A stretch of DNA of 64,000 nucleotides from the NCBI GenBank assembly GCA_026018925.1, contig JAKSZU010000012.1, forward strand, positions 49,457,207-49,521,206, read 5' to 3'. This document shows positions 11,392-22,930 of the stretch, piece by piece. The notes beneath the pieces were generated by a model. The model saw nothing but the letters and a program-made list of their open reading frames with translations, did not search any database and was not told the DNA's origin. Source of the DNA: Tupaia tana. Lineage: Eukaryota; Chordata; Mammalia; Scandentia; Tupaiidae. Made by a program: the position numbers and the translations under genes. Each line of letters begins with the position of its first letter. Within the stretch, counting starts at the first letter, position 1.

Positions 11392-12174
11392 GTCCATTAT
11401 TGATTAATTGAATGGTTGAGAGATTCATTATTTTAATATCTATCTTCTGAGCACCTGCTATGTGCTAAATTCTAGCAAGCACACTGACTGCCTCATACTT
11501 CACATTACTGGTGGGCCAAGATGTAGAAGTTGAATTTTATTTGGTGGTCAGCCACTGAAGTCATGCTGCCTTTTCCATTTTGTTCCTCTTGATCCATGCT
11601 TCTGGTGTGGTGTGCCTTAGGAGGCTCATTTCCAGGGCCATGTCATCTGGACTCCTTCTCCTTGTGGCTTCATTTTAGGTTTAACGAGGAAATCAGAGGC
11701 CAGGAGAGAAAAGTTGCTCAAGTAGGGATTACTTAAACTCCCCACCTGCAAGGCTGGAGATGAGCAATAGCTGCATTTTTCTACTTAAACTCCCAGCCCA
11801 GCCAATCTCTCTCATGGTTACCTCTTGCTGCATAAGGAATAAAGTTATTTTTCTATGAGCATAAGAAGACTATTTCTGTATTAATGATTGTGAGTATTTG
11901 AACTTCTTCATGTCACATACAAATTTACCCAGATGGAAATGAAAAGACTATCTATTGGTATGTAATTTATATTATAAGATAAATATTTTTAACTTCTTTT
12001 ATTACGAGAAAAATAAACCCTAAAATGGAAATTTAATTGTAAACATCTTATTTTTTTAAACTATTTATGTACTTTTTAATTTTAAACAGTCTATGTATAG
12101 TTGAAGGCACTTAAAATTAGCAATAAGATAATATAATATGCCTGACTTCAGGTAATAATAATAATAGATTTTGG
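11392..12174. other. Anonymous DNA
   Basis: TGAGCACCTGCTATGTGCTA near 11450 hints at an old mammalian repeat; otherwise nothing recognised. Confidence 0.4.
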
Positions 12175-12300
12175 AAAATGATTTTTTACTGACAAATAAT
12201 AATTATATATGTTTATAAAATACAATGTGATATTTTGTTATGTTTATAATATGAAATGATTAAATTAGGCTAACTAATAAATCCATCATTTCACATACTT
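12175..12300 (-). repeat. Old L1 3' UTR fragment
   Basis: ACTGACAAATAATAATTATA through CATCATTTCACATACTTG matches the reverse-strand L1 3' UTR. Confidence 0.55.
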
Positions 12301-12309
12301 GTTTTTTTT

Positions 12310-14230
12310 TTGTGGAGAATCTTGGCCCAATCCTGTAAAACATTGCCACCGAAATGAATCTTCAAAAGGACATTTCATCATCCTATCAAGCCAGTTGCTT
12401 CAGGTTAGTAGGTAACATTGTAAGACCAGTGAATTCCGTGAGTGTAACCTTATGCCATACTTCTTTTGTCATAAAATAAGTTCTTTGATCAGAAGCAATA
12501 CTATATGGAAGACCATGAAGGCGTTCTGTGAGTCAATGGGTAGTTTTGGAAGAAGTGTGGCATGCAGGGATGGTAAATGCATATACAGACTAAGTGGGAC
12601 AAAACACTGTCCCCTCCATGGTGAAGATGGTCTGATGTCTTCAGTCTGCCACAGGTAGCTGAGTGATCACTCAGGGAAATAGTTCCAGGTTGGAAACTTA
12701 GTGTGTCTGTGTCTCTCTGTTACTAATGGAATGGGCACTCAGCAGTGATCATAATCAGGTTAACCTTGGTGAGTGGAAGTCTGTGCTGATCCCAAGGATA
12801 ACCTCTATCCCTGACACTACAGTGATTTTGTTCATAAGCTCAATGGGCAATGATGAGGGTGGCTGGGGAAAAGGGCTGACTGGTATCTACAGAATACATT
12901 ATCTAATTAACTGTTAAAATTCTCTGCCGAGGTCACTCTTTGGTGAACATTTACTTGTGACACAAATATCTTCTGTCTTTTCTCTTATTTAGAGAGGTAT
13001 ACCCTCATACCTCTTCCCCATAGTGTCTAGTCACCAGTTTTCCAATCATGTTCCTCCCAAGTCCCTGAACAATTAGCTAAACCACTGGATACAGCCCAAG
13101 GATTGGCACATAGATGCATGCCTGGCCATTTCTCTTTCTAAGCAAAGCAACTGATCAGGTGATCAGTTCAAAGTTCTGTCCACTGAGAGGGTTTTTCCTT
13201 CATTAATGTCCTTTGAGGATGTCCCAGAAAGGAGCTGTAGAATTGCAGCTGTCCACTTTCTGGTGGTGCCTGCATATAGCACAGAAATGTTTGTAATCCA
13301 GGCTGAAGTCTTCCCTTCCTCTCTCAGTCAATTATGGGAAACTCCTTATGGATCCATAGGTGCAGGCTGGGAGAGAGAAGGCAGTGCAGTAGGAGTGGGG
13401 GCCATGGGCATTTGGGCCACTTCATGTAACTTACTTTTGCCTAACAGGCTACCTGGGCCTAATCACAAAAATACCTTTTCATTTGATGCCCGCTTACTTC
13501 ATGAATGCCCAACTTCATGGCTTGATGGGTCAGGTAACACCCAGCTGATGATAGGGTGCCTGGCTCAGGTCATATGGCAGTGTCCCAAATGCCCATGGTA
13601 ATAGCCCTTAGTTAAGTGTTCACTAAGGCCCAATGGCAAGTCAAGAGATTTTTCTCAAAAAGAAAGTAGCTTTTTGTGGAGGATGGCAAGGTTTTGCTCT
13701 AAAATCCTAAGAGCTTGCTCTGTAAGCCACCTACAGAGGTCTTCCAAAATTTCTAAATGGTGCCCTGTCTGGCACTGATATGTCAAGTGCTTTTGAATCT
13801 GCTGGACCTTAGGGCCCAGGTAACAAAATGGTTTGTACTTCAGCCTGGATCTGTTGCAGAGCCTTCTCTTATTCTAGGCCCCGTTCAAAACTAACAACTT
13901 TTAAGTCACTCAGTAAATGTGTCTGAGTAAATACTCAAATGAGGAATATATTGTCCTTCAAGTTCAAAAAGACTCTCTTGATGTTGGGCTTTGTTTTTGG
14001 TCACGTGAGGGGCCAGATGCAATAACTTATCCCTGACCTTAAAAGAAATGTGTCACCATGCCTCATACCAAATGACCCTGGAAATTTCACTGAGGGACAA
14101 GATACATAAATTTTCATCAGATTTATTTCCCACCCACTAGAACCCAAATGTCTTACGAATAAGTCCAGAGGAGTTACTACTTGCTCACTAGGTCCAATCA
14201 CCATGATGTTAATCCCCTCAGACAGAGATG
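12310..14230 (-). pseudogene. ERV-L (class III) pol remnant
   Basis: The reverse complement of this stretch resembles internal pol sequence (RNase H and integrase part) of ERV-L-type elements as I remember them, including the conserved region around 13180-13900. Frames are broken everywhere. The 131-codon + strand frame at 13206-13601 is antisense to it. No LTR was identified next to it. Confidence 0.65.
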
Positions 14231-14235
14231 GGAAG

Positions 14236-14312
14236 ATGATAGATAGATATAGATATAGATGAATAGATATATAGATAGACATAGATGATAGATTGATAGA
14301 TGATAGATAGAG
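14236..14312. repeat. (GATA)n microsatellite
   Basis: Imperfect GATA/TAGA units between the ERV-L remnant and a SINE. Confidence 0.9.
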
Positions 14313-14317
14313 ATATT

Positions 14318-14538
14318 GGGCCAGCAAGTAGTATGGTGGTTAAGACAACTGGATCCCACGTGGCTAACTGCATGGTTTGGGTCCCAGACTCCATAGTTTG
14401 AATTACACACCAGACACATGTGCAATGCATGCCCAAAATCCCAGGAGAAGAATGGAGGAAAAGGGATTATGGCATGATCATCCCCTTGGGAAGACACTTT
14501 CCCACTTTCCCTCTGTCTCTGGCAAGTGCATGCACCCT

Positions 14539-14583
<45 letters not shown>
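14318..14583 (+). repeat. tRNA-derived SINE with ~42-nt A tail
   Basis: Head GGGCCAGCAAGTAGTATGG; ends CCTACAGC then a long pure A run (14542-14583). Follows a GATA repeat directly. Confidence 0.85.
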
Positions 14584-14585
<2 letters not shown>

Positions 14586-14718
14586 TGTTGGTTCTTATGA
14601 TGGTTGAGCAGTCCCACAATAAAAAAGTAAGCCAACCCAAGCTGGCTGCCCTCCTGAGTATTTTCTCCTTCCTACCCACTATATGCTAGGCAATTTAAAA
14701 AGAGAAAGAGACCCTAGG

Positions 14719-14764
14719 GATTGCATTTCATACCTTTGAAATAAAAATAGCTCTCAGCTTGCTA
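14719..14764. repeat. Unassigned dispersed repeat, copy 2
   Basis: Partner of 7420-7465. Similarity ends right after CAGCTTGCT. Confidence 0.6.
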
Positions 14765-14917
14765 TTCTTAGTTCTCACTCCTGCTGATCTGGTGCTATGT
14801 TTTACATTTGGCAATGGGGATGGAGCAAAGATATGTCTAGAGGAGCATGCAGGAGACCTAAGTAGAAAACTCATCAACATTTTAAGTAACCCTGGTGCCT
14901 GGCCGTCAGTTATTCTT

Positions 14918-15213
14918 TTTTTCTTCCTTCTTTTCTTTTCTTTTTTTCTTTTTTTCTTTTTTTTTTTTTTTCTAATTTGTCAGAAGGAATGTGTGCTTGC
15001 AGGAAAGAGTGACAGAAGAAAACTGAGAAATCACCCCCCATGGGGGATGATCACACTGCAATGCCTTCTTCTCAATTTCTCTGTCTCCTATCAGGATGCA
15101 GGGCACACATGTGTATGCCTCTGGCATGATCTTCCAATTGGGTTTGGTATAGAAACTGTGCAGTCAGTCATGTGAGATCCAGCCATTTTGATCACCACAT
15201 CACTTGCTGGTCC
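14918..15213 (-). repeat. tRNA-derived SINE
   Basis: T/CT-rich tail, diverged body, head ending TTGCTGGTCC. Flanked by TCAGTTATTCT at about 14907 and 15218. Confidence 0.8.
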
Positions 15214-15401
15214 AGTCTTCAGTTATTCTAAACCAGCACTCCCCATTTCATCTCTTTTGGTTTTGGCTATTTTTATTCTCTGCAGGGCTTTCATATAGTT
15301 CTTGCATTACCTTTCAGGCTCTATCAGTCTTCTCACCTCTCTGGTGTATTCAGTTATTCAGTACTGGTTTTGGGAGAAGGGAAGCAGCAGTTTCTTGCTG
15401 T

Positions 15402-15404
<3 letters not shown>

Positions 15405-15446
<42 letters not shown>
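15405..15446. repeat. T42 homopolymer
   Basis: A run of about 42 T with no SINE or L1 body attached on either side that I can recognise. Confidence 0.85.
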
Positions 15447-15447
<1 letters not shown>

Positions 15448-16281
15448 TCTAGGTGCTTACTTTAATCTCCCAACTATTTGTAGTTACTTTACTTTAGGTT
15501 AAAACATGGCATGATATTTAAGAGTACACATTTTTGTGAAATGGAGACCATAAAATAAGTTTAAGTTTTAGGTTAAAAATGCTCATGTGTTACAAATGTA
15601 TCTCATATCTTAAAATGTAAAGTAGAAAAAAATATTTTTCAAAATAAAGAAATGTGGAACTCTGTGGAAAGTCCTCTCTGAACTTGAAAGAAGGCATGAG
15701 GGAGCCAAAGGGAAGTTAGGACTACTGTTCAAGATATATGTTTGGGAAAGCCTGGCCGTTGACAAAAATATTTTGCTGTCTTTACGGCAGAGCTACCTGA
15801 GGCATACTCAGGGCCTAGGAAAAAAAAAACAAAACTATCTGCTCCATGTAATGGAAATTTATTCTTTATTTAGCTGCCATTAAAAGGAATGGCGCCAGCC
15901 AGATAAAGGAAGACATCTAGCCAAAGAGCAATGGGTAATCAATAAACTGATGGGAAGTTTGAAAGAGGATATAGGATATCAAGTGCCAACTCTCTGACAG
16001 GGGATTTTGGCTTATATTTTTAAGGTGGTTATGATTGATGTCGCCTCCAAATAACTTTAAGATTTTGTACACAGAACTGTTCTTAGGCCTATGAGGAATC
16101 CTCTAACAAGACACAGTTTTCTCAACTGACAGAGCATTGAGATAACTCAATTAACTTAACAATTGAGTTGCATATGCCAGCACTCTTTAAAGTTACTGGG
16201 GGCCCTGCCTCCACTTCCTTTCACCTATCCCTGTGGGTGTTTGTGGCCACTGTGCTGAGAGAAAGGTGGCGGAGGCCAGTA
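15447..16281. other. Upstream of the DDX50 pseudogene; anonymous
   Basis: No gene recognised. The last part (from about 16190) may be the 5' UTR of the retrocopied mRNA. Confidence 0.4.
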
Positions 16282-18780
16282 ATGCCTGGGAAACTCCTCT
16301 GGGGGGACATTATGGAGCTGGAAGCACCTTTGGGAGAGTCCGAGAACCAGAAGAAGGAGAGGCAAAAGAACGATAGAAGGAAATCAAGGCACCATTATGG
16401 CTCAGATGAGAAATCAGAAACAATAGAAAATGGTGTTGGAGATGATCTGGATGCTCCCAAGCCCAAAAAAGCTAAAATGAAAGAGAAACTAAATGGAGAC
16501 ACTGAAAAAGAATTTAGTAGACTTTCAGATGCATTCCCTAAATCTCGTAAGTCAAGAAGAAAAGGCCTGCCAAGTGGAGATATTGATGAATTTGAGAAAA
16601 AAATCAATGCAAGCATCATCCTTAGATGTTCTCATAAATCAAGTGATAATAAACTAGAGGGGGCCCTAACATGTGAACAGAAAGAAGGAGACTTCTCCAA
16701 TTTCCCTATTTCTGAAGAGACTATAAAGCTTCTGAAAGGTTGAGGGGTAACATATCTCTTTCCTATTCGAGTTAAGACCTTTGTTCCTGTAATGTGAAGG
16801 AAAATATTTAATTGCTCAAGCACGGACAGGAACAGGAAAGATATTCTCTTTTGCTATCCCCTTGACTGAAAGGCTCCAAAGAAATGAAGAAATGATTTTT
16901 AAAAGCTGCTCTCCAAAGGTACTTGTTTTGGCTCCAACAGGGGAACTGGCAAACCAGGCAGCCAAAGATTTCAAAAACAAACTAGAAAATTCAGTGTGGC
17001 ATGTTTTTATGGTGGGACATCACATCGAAGCCAAATTAATCATATTTGAAATGGTATTGACATTTTGATTGGGATTCTTGGTCGAATCAAAGATCATCTG
17101 CAAAGTCGCCCATTGGATCTTTCTAAACTACGCCATGTTGGGCTTGATGAAGTGGATCAAATGTTAGATTTAGGTTTTGCTGAACAAGTTGAAGATATTA
17201 TCCACTAATCCTACAAAACTGATTCTGAAGACAATCCTCAAACTTCACTGTTTTCGGCAACTTGCCCACAGTGGGTATATAAAGTCGCAAAAAATATTTG
17301 AAATCCAGATTAGAACAGGTTGATCTTGTTGGAAAAATGACTCAAAAGGCTGCAACTACTGTGGAACATTTAGCCATTCAATGCCATTGGTCTCAGAGAC
17401 CAGCAGTTATTGGTGATGTCCTTTAAGTCTACAGTGGATCTGAAGGGAAGGCTATTATTTTCTGTGAGACCAAGAAGAATGTAACTGAAATGGCCATGAA
17501 TCCTCATAAAACAGAATGCTCAGTGTTTACATGGGGACATTGCACAGTCACAAACAGAAATTACACTGACAGGCTTCAGAGAAGGCAGTTTTAAAGTTTT
17601 GGTGGCAACCAATGTGGCTGCCTGTGGTATGGACATTCCTGAGGTTGACCTGGTGATCCAAAGTTCTCTTCCACAGGATGTTGAGTCCTATATCCATCGC
17701 TCTGGATGCACAGATAGAGCTGATCGGACAGGGATTTGCATATGTTTTTATCAACCAAGAGAAAGAGGTCAACAAAGATATATGGAACAAAAAGCAGGAA
17801 TTACTGTTAAACATGTAGGTGTTCCTTCTGCGATGGATTTAGTTAAATCTAAAAGTGTGGATGCCATCAGGGCTCTGGCTTCTGTTTCTTATGCTACTGT
17901 TGATTTTTTCCAACCACCAGCTCAGAGACTGATAGAAGAGAAAGGGGCAGTGAATGCATTAGCTGCAGCATTAGCGCACATTTCTGGTGCATCAAACTTT
18001 GAACCACGATCTTTGATCAACTCTGATAGTTTGTGACCATGACTTTGGAAAGCCCAGAAGAAATATAGGATGTTGGCTGTGCTCGGAAAGAACTTAACAG
18101 AAAGCTGAGTAGTAATGCTGTGTCCCAAATTACCAGAATGTGCCTCCTGAAAGGAAATATGAATGTTTGCTTTGATGTTCCCACAACTGAGTCTGAAAGG
18201 TTACAGGCAGAGTGGCATGATTCAGACTGGATACTCTCAGTGCCAGCCAAATTACCTGAAATGGAAGAATATTATGATGGAAACACATCTTCTAATTCCA
18301 GACAGAGGAGTGTCTGGTCTGGTGGTTGGTCAGGCCGATCAGGTGGTTGACCTGATGGTTGGTCAGGTGGACGATCTGGTGGTTGGTCAGGTGGACAGAG
18401 TCGACAGGGGAAGTCGGTCAGGAAGTCGACAAGATAGTAGAAGACAGGGTGGGAATAGGAATCTATCAGGGGAACCAGCAGTTAGCGTAATGGCTATGTC
18501 GCTGGACTCCCATGTAGTAGACCACGATTCATGTCTCAGACCCGGTTGGCTTAAAACTCACGCCGGGCGCGTGTGCGTGCGTGCCCAAGATCCCGAGAGG
18601 AGAATGGAGGAGAACGGATTGCGGCGTGGCCATCCCCCCTCGGGGGTGATTTCTCGCTTTCTGTCTCTATGTCTCTCTCTGTCTGTCTGGCGAGCGCACG
18701 CGCCCTATAGCGAAAAGCCTCTCCAAAAAAAAAAAAAAAAACTATCAGGAAGTGAGAGCCACAAACGGCGTTTTGACTGA
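16282..18780 (+). pseudogene. DDX50P: DDX50 processed pseudogene (DEAD-box RNA helicase), interrupted by a SINE
   Basis: Intronless copy of the nucleolar DEAD-box helicase DDX50 mRNA. The N-terminus MPGKLLWGDIMELEAPL at 16282 and the C-terminal HKRRFD followed by TGA at 18778-18780 match DDX50 as I know it. Helicase landmarks are visible in several frames: degraded motif I (ARTGTGK then Ile) at about 16820-16846, [10 protein letters not shown] (Arg lost) near 16931-16960, DEVD box at 17146-17157, FSATCP near 17250, and HRSGC (Arg lost from HRSGR) near 17695. The first in-frame stop is TGA at 16741-16743, with several frameshifts and stops after it. A full-length SINE (18471-18741) splits the Gly/Arg/Ser-rich tail. 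The open stretches 16168-16743 and 17599-18036 are remnants, not genes. An A-run at 19267-19280 may be the retrocopy poly(A) tail. Confidence 0.92.
18471..18741 (+). repeat. Young tRNA-derived SINE inside the DDX50 pseudogene
   Basis: Full length, head GGAACCAGCAGTTAGCGTAA, tail A18. Target duplication CTATCAGG at 18463-18470 and 18742-18749, so it inserted after the retrocopy formed. Confidence 0.93.
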
Positions 18781-18975
18781 GTATTTGATAGTTAATCTAC
18801 TAGTGTGGGTTTACCTATTTCTGCGTAATAATGTACATTAGCCACCAAAAATTAGGTCATCATAGCTGAAGTATGTCTCTGCTATTTGCAAAGAAGTTGG
18901 TCATATATATATATATATTTTTAAAGTATTTCACAAGAATGGTTTTAAACAAATCTACTTATCCAGTTATACTTC

Positions 18976-19248
18976 TTTTTTTTTTTTTTTTTTTTTGGAG
19001 AGGTTTTTGCTATAGGGAGCGTGCGCTCTCCAGACAGACAGACAGAAACAGAGAGACAGAAAGCGAGAAATCACCCCCCAGGGGGGATGGCCACGCCACA
19101 ATCCCTTCTCCTCCATTCTCCTCTTGGGATCTTGGGCACGCACGCACACGCGCCTGGCGTGAGTTTTAAGCCACCGGGTTTGGGATGCGAACCACAGTCA
19201 ACTACATGGGAGTCCAGCGACATAACCATTACGCTAACTGCTAGTCCC
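18976..19248 (-). repeat. Young tRNA-derived SINE
   Basis: Full length on the minus strand with long T tail; duplication CCAGTTATACTTCT at 18963 and 19249. Confidence 0.92.
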
Positions 19249-19280
19249 CCAGTTATACTTCTGAATTAAAAAAAAAAAAA

Positions 19281-19699
19281 GAGAGATACTGAGAACACCA
19301 TAGTGAACAGAAGGATAAAAATTCCTGCTCTCACGCAGGGTGCATTTTAATGGTAGGAGAAAGACAATAAAACAGATACAAAATAAAGGTGCATCTACTT
19401 CTGAGAATGTACTATAGTCTACTGAGGTCAAAGAAAAGGGTTAGGAGTGCTGGGTGGTAGTGGCTTTCCAATTTCATCTTGGTCAAAGTAAAACTATAGA
19501 GCCGTCTTAACTGATGCTGAAGGGAATTCTTTTAACATCTTTATTTATAACGTTTGTTTTAGGATTTTATAGAAACATCTTCAGATTTCAGATCCTTTCC
19601 CTTTGTTCTTGCTTTAATATTTTAAAACATAAGTAGATTTTTTTCCCCAATGACTTTCACCTTCATTTATTGAAATGGCATTTTTTCTTTATCTTTTTT
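19281..19699. other. Anonymous DNA
   Basis: Nothing recognised. Confidence 0.5.
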
Positions 19700-19861
19700 T
19701 AAATAATTATTTTATTTTATTTATTACTATTTAATTTGACCAGAGAGAGACAGACAGAGAGAAATAGAAAGAGAGAAAGCAAGCCACCATATCCAGAACT
19801 CGAACTGAGGTTGGCCATGTGGGAGTCCAGTGCCTTAACTATCATGCCGCCTGCTGTCCCC
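19700..19861 (-). repeat. Short-form tRNA-derived SINE
   Basis: Reads tail TTTAATTTGACCAGAGAGAG to head ending GCCGCCTGCTGTCCCC. Lacks the GGAGGAGAAGGGATTGC body of the long form. Confidence 0.75.
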
Positions 19862-20224
19862 TCTTTTTTCTGTTAAAGTGGTGAATTACAGAGACTGATT
19901 TTTTAAATGTGAAATTAAACAAGTATTTGTGAAAATTGTCCCAGTAGAGTGTCAGCCTGATGAACTTCCTTTAGTAATTCCTGTAAGCCAGGCCTAGTAG
20001 TGACGAACTCTTTCAATGTTTGCTTTCCTAGGAAAGTATCTTTCTTTTATTTCTAAAAGATAGCTTTTCCAAGTAAAATGGTCTCCACTGGCGGTGTTTT
20101 CTTCTTTCACCACTTGAAATGCATCATCTTACTCTCTCCTAGCCTACAAAGTTTATTCTGAGAAATACATTGATGGTTTTATAAGGATGTCCTTGAACAT
20201 GAGAATCTTTTTCTCTATTTCCTC
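19862..20224. other. Anonymous, partly L1-like
   Basis: Text such as TAATTCCTGTAAGCCAGGCC resembles degraded reverse-strand L1; not firm. Confidence 0.35.
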
Positions 20225-20289
20225 TTTGAAAATTTCCTTGTTCTCCACAGTGGCTGGATCAATTTACATTTCCACCAACAGTGTAGTCT

Positions 20290-20424
20290 GCACTCTATGG
20301 TAGAGACTGAAAGACTGGAGAACATAAAAGTATTAAAAATTGTAATGGACACTAGAGACAAAATGGAAAGAGAGGGTGGGAGGGGAAGAGCATAGGAAAT
20401 TTGGGGGGGGGGAAATGGAGAGGT
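20290..20424 (+). repeat. L1 3'-UTR fragment
   Basis: CATAAAAGTATTAAAAATTG through GAAGAGCATAGGAAATTTGG is the reverse complement of part of the L1 end at 3790-3900. A short reverse-strand L1 ORF2 scrap lies just left (20225-20285). Confidence 0.55.
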
Positions 20425-20634
20425 AGAGACAGAGAGAGACAGAGAACAGTGAGAAATCACTCCCCGGGGGGATGGCCACGCCACAATCCCTTCTCCTCCA
20501 TTCTCCTCTTGGGATCATGGGCACGCACGCACACGCACCCAGCGTGAGTTTTAAGCCACCGGGTCTGGGACGCGAACTGCAGTTGACAACATGGGATTCC
20601 AGCAACATAGCCATTATGCTAACTGCTGGTCTCA
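20425..20634 (-). repeat. tRNA-derived SINE, 3' truncated
   Basis: Body and head present (ends AACTGCTGGTCTC), but the GAGAGGTTTTTGCTATAGGG tail is missing; it joins an L1 3' UTR piece directly. Confidence 0.8.
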
Positions 20635-20725
20635 GTTACGCCATTTTAAAGAGGGTGTTGTCACAGATAATTTACCAAGTTCAAGATAAGTTTGTTCAGC
20701 AAAATCCAGTATATTCCCTTATACT

Positions 20726-21745
20726 TTATAGATGGAATTTTTTTCTACTTTTATCCATTTCCTGGGGCTTATGGACCCATTCGTACTGCCCGTGTTTAGA
20801 CTCAAAGGTTCCTTTCTGAAGAGATCTTAATTATAAGGTGAACCATGGTCCAGGTTCTTGAATTCCCACTTTCATTTCATTCTTGAATATACATATCTGT
20901 GCAATGTGAAGAAAATATAATCCTGCTGATTGTGGAATGTGGCAACCCGCCTGCCAATAAATTGAGGATCATGGGGGAAGAAAGATACGAACATCCCACT
21001 GAATGACCTAGTGTTGTAAAATGATTCAGTATTATTTCGGGTTTGTGCTCTGTGGGGTCCTTGCCTTTTTTAATTTCTTTACCAACACTGCTCGTTTTGA
21101 GCAGTTGGACCATTTGGCAAGTGACTCAAAATAAGTCCGTTTGGTATTTTATGATCTTCATTAATAATGATCAGATCTGTGAAATCTCTCAAAATGCACT
21201 GTGGAGTAATTTTTTCCAGAGCCAGTCCTCTTCTGTAATAAACATGTCTGTTTGGTCTAACTGTAGAGAGCTGTTCACAGAGTCTTACTGTTCTCCCAGG
21301 AGGTCGATCTGATGGTGTGATGAGAATCTTGGGAGAAGTCTGTTCAAGTAAAAAGCGAATTCATCCGTCACTTCATCATAAGCAACCTCTTCATCATTAA
21401 GATCTACTATGGTTTCATCAGGCACTCGCTGATTGTCTCAGGTACAGGCTTTGGCTGATCCTTGTCACCAAGAGCCTCTCTCTCTTTTAAAAGTTTTTTT
21501 TTAGATGACAACTTTTCCTTCCACTGTTGCTATTTCCACCGAGGGACCGTTAAGTGTCATCACGGTTTGTTCTTAATCCCTGAAATGCTGAAGCCTGGAG
21601 GAAAAGCAGCCCCTTTGGGGGGATTGGACTTTGCCTTCTGTTGCCCCATTCCCAGCAGCTGCTGCTTCCTGAGGTTATTCCATAGCAGTTTCCGTTTCAA
21701 GCTTTTATTCCCACTGCTGCCACCCTTATCTCCCGCCTTCGCCAT
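20726..21745 (-). pseudogene. RPF1P: RPF1 processed pseudogene (ribosome production factor 1, Brix domain)
   Basis: On the minus strand the copy starts [19 protein letters not shown] (ATG at 21743-21745), continues through [12 protein letters not shown]-like sequence (here [17 protein letters not shown]), and ends with KFHL and stop TAA at 20728-20726. These match RPF1/BXDC5, a nucleolar Brix-domain protein of 60S subunit assembly. There are no introns. The frame is broken repeatedly; after the first ~61 codons the homology jumps frame, for example HLPNGPTA-like sequence near 21100 and the EWVHKP-like segment near 20780. 5' UTR-like sequence extends to about 21780, where an L1 5' region begins; the 3' end abuts a SINE at 20634. 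Non-functional as a protein gene. Confidence 0.88.
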
Positions 21746-21789
21746 GGTGTCTGCTCTTTTGCTTCTGTTGCCATTATAACTTTAAACAC

Positions 21790-22930
21790 GTCTGTCCCTT
21801 TTTCTTCTTTAACATCTATAATGCTAAATTAGCTCTCTTGAGGCCATTCATAAATCCCCTTTCTTTTCATTTTTTTTCGGCCTTCTACTGTATGTTTTCA
21901 AGTAATGTATATTCTCTCTTCTGTTTGATCACGTCTGTAGTTGACACCCTCTATTGCATTTTTCATTTCATACAGTGTATTCTTCAGCTACAAAATTTGG
22001 AGGGTTATTTTCCCTACGATTTTAATCTTCTAGTTGCAGTGACAATGGCATCTGATGCACAGTGCCTTTGGAGCAATCACAGAGCCAAGATCTGAAGCAC
22101 TAGCATGCATGGTGGAAAATGGGTCTAGAGTCCAGAGCATTGACAACACCAGTGCCTGGTGCACAGGTGTCTCCACTGCTACTGCAGCAGCCACGAGCCA
22201 CGAGCCACGAGTGCAGTGCAGATGCTTATGGACCAGACAGGGAGCTGGCATCCAGAGCATGGACGTGCACAGGGCTAGGAAAGCTCCAGAGTCCAGATTA
22301 CGGATGTGCAAGGAGCAACAAGGGCTCTGGGATCTCGGGTTCAGGACAATTTGCTATCACAGTGGACCTGGTGGTCTCAGTATGTGTAGCAAATGAGGTT
22401 CCAAAGCCTGGAGTGGTATTGAGGCAGGTAACTGTGGCTCCAATGTTTTAAGCATGTGCGAGTCAAAAGAGGTGGTGGCTCCAGTCACGGACCAGCTCAA
22501 GTACGGCTCCTTTTGAGCAGGTGGGAGGTGCCTGGTCAAGCAGTGTTTCCCTCTTTGAGGGATCTGGGGTAGAAATATCTGCTGGTTACTTCCTGACAAA
22601 AGATGTGTTTTCTGCAGGGCTGGGACCACAGCAACACCTGCTACATGACGGCCACTAGTAGCTCCTGCCTGTATTCTTTGTCCCTATCTTTCTCTAGACC
22701 TCTCAGGTATGCCCACCTGCTCAGCAATATTTTCTGTGCCGTTAGTTATTTCCAATTTTGAGTTTTCGTTGTTTTGTTTTGCTCTACAGTTATTGCACGT
22801 TCTTAAATGATCCCTTGATTCCTCCCATGGCTATTTGTCATTCATGGATAATTGTCTCTTTGTTTTTGTGGGTATGAGAAGGTTTGTATCTCTTACTCTG
22901 TCACCTTGTTGATGTCATTCTCTATCCCTT
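21790..22930 (-). repeat. L1 5' UTR/ORF1 region
   Basis: Minus strand. The right part resembles an L1 5' UTR start (GACAGAGTAAGAGATACAAA); the left part holds CTATTGCATTTTTCATTTCA, typical of L1 near ORF1. CpG- and GC-rich middle with CACGAGC repeated three times near 22195. ORFs here are not conserved genes. Confidence 0.5.

Noticed and set aside
13206-13601. 131-codon open frame on the plus strand
   Set aside because: Antisense to ERV-L-like pol; no domain in this frame.
16168-16743. 191-codon open frame as a possible functional truncated DDX50
   Set aside because: It stops before the helicase core at a TGA replacing Arg, and the downstream copy is decayed; best read as a pseudogene remnant.
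17599-18036. 145-codon frame resembling a helicase C-terminal domain
   Set aside because: Part of the DDX50 retrocopy; HRSGR is mutated and no upstream promoter or start context is seen.
18163-18780. 205-codon open frame on the plus strand
   Set aside because: Combines the frameshifted DDX50 pseudogene tail with a SINE; not a gene.
22055-22451. Overlapping 113- and 110-codon frames and opposed frames
   Set aside because: GC-rich L1 5' region keeps frames open by composition; no known protein recognised.
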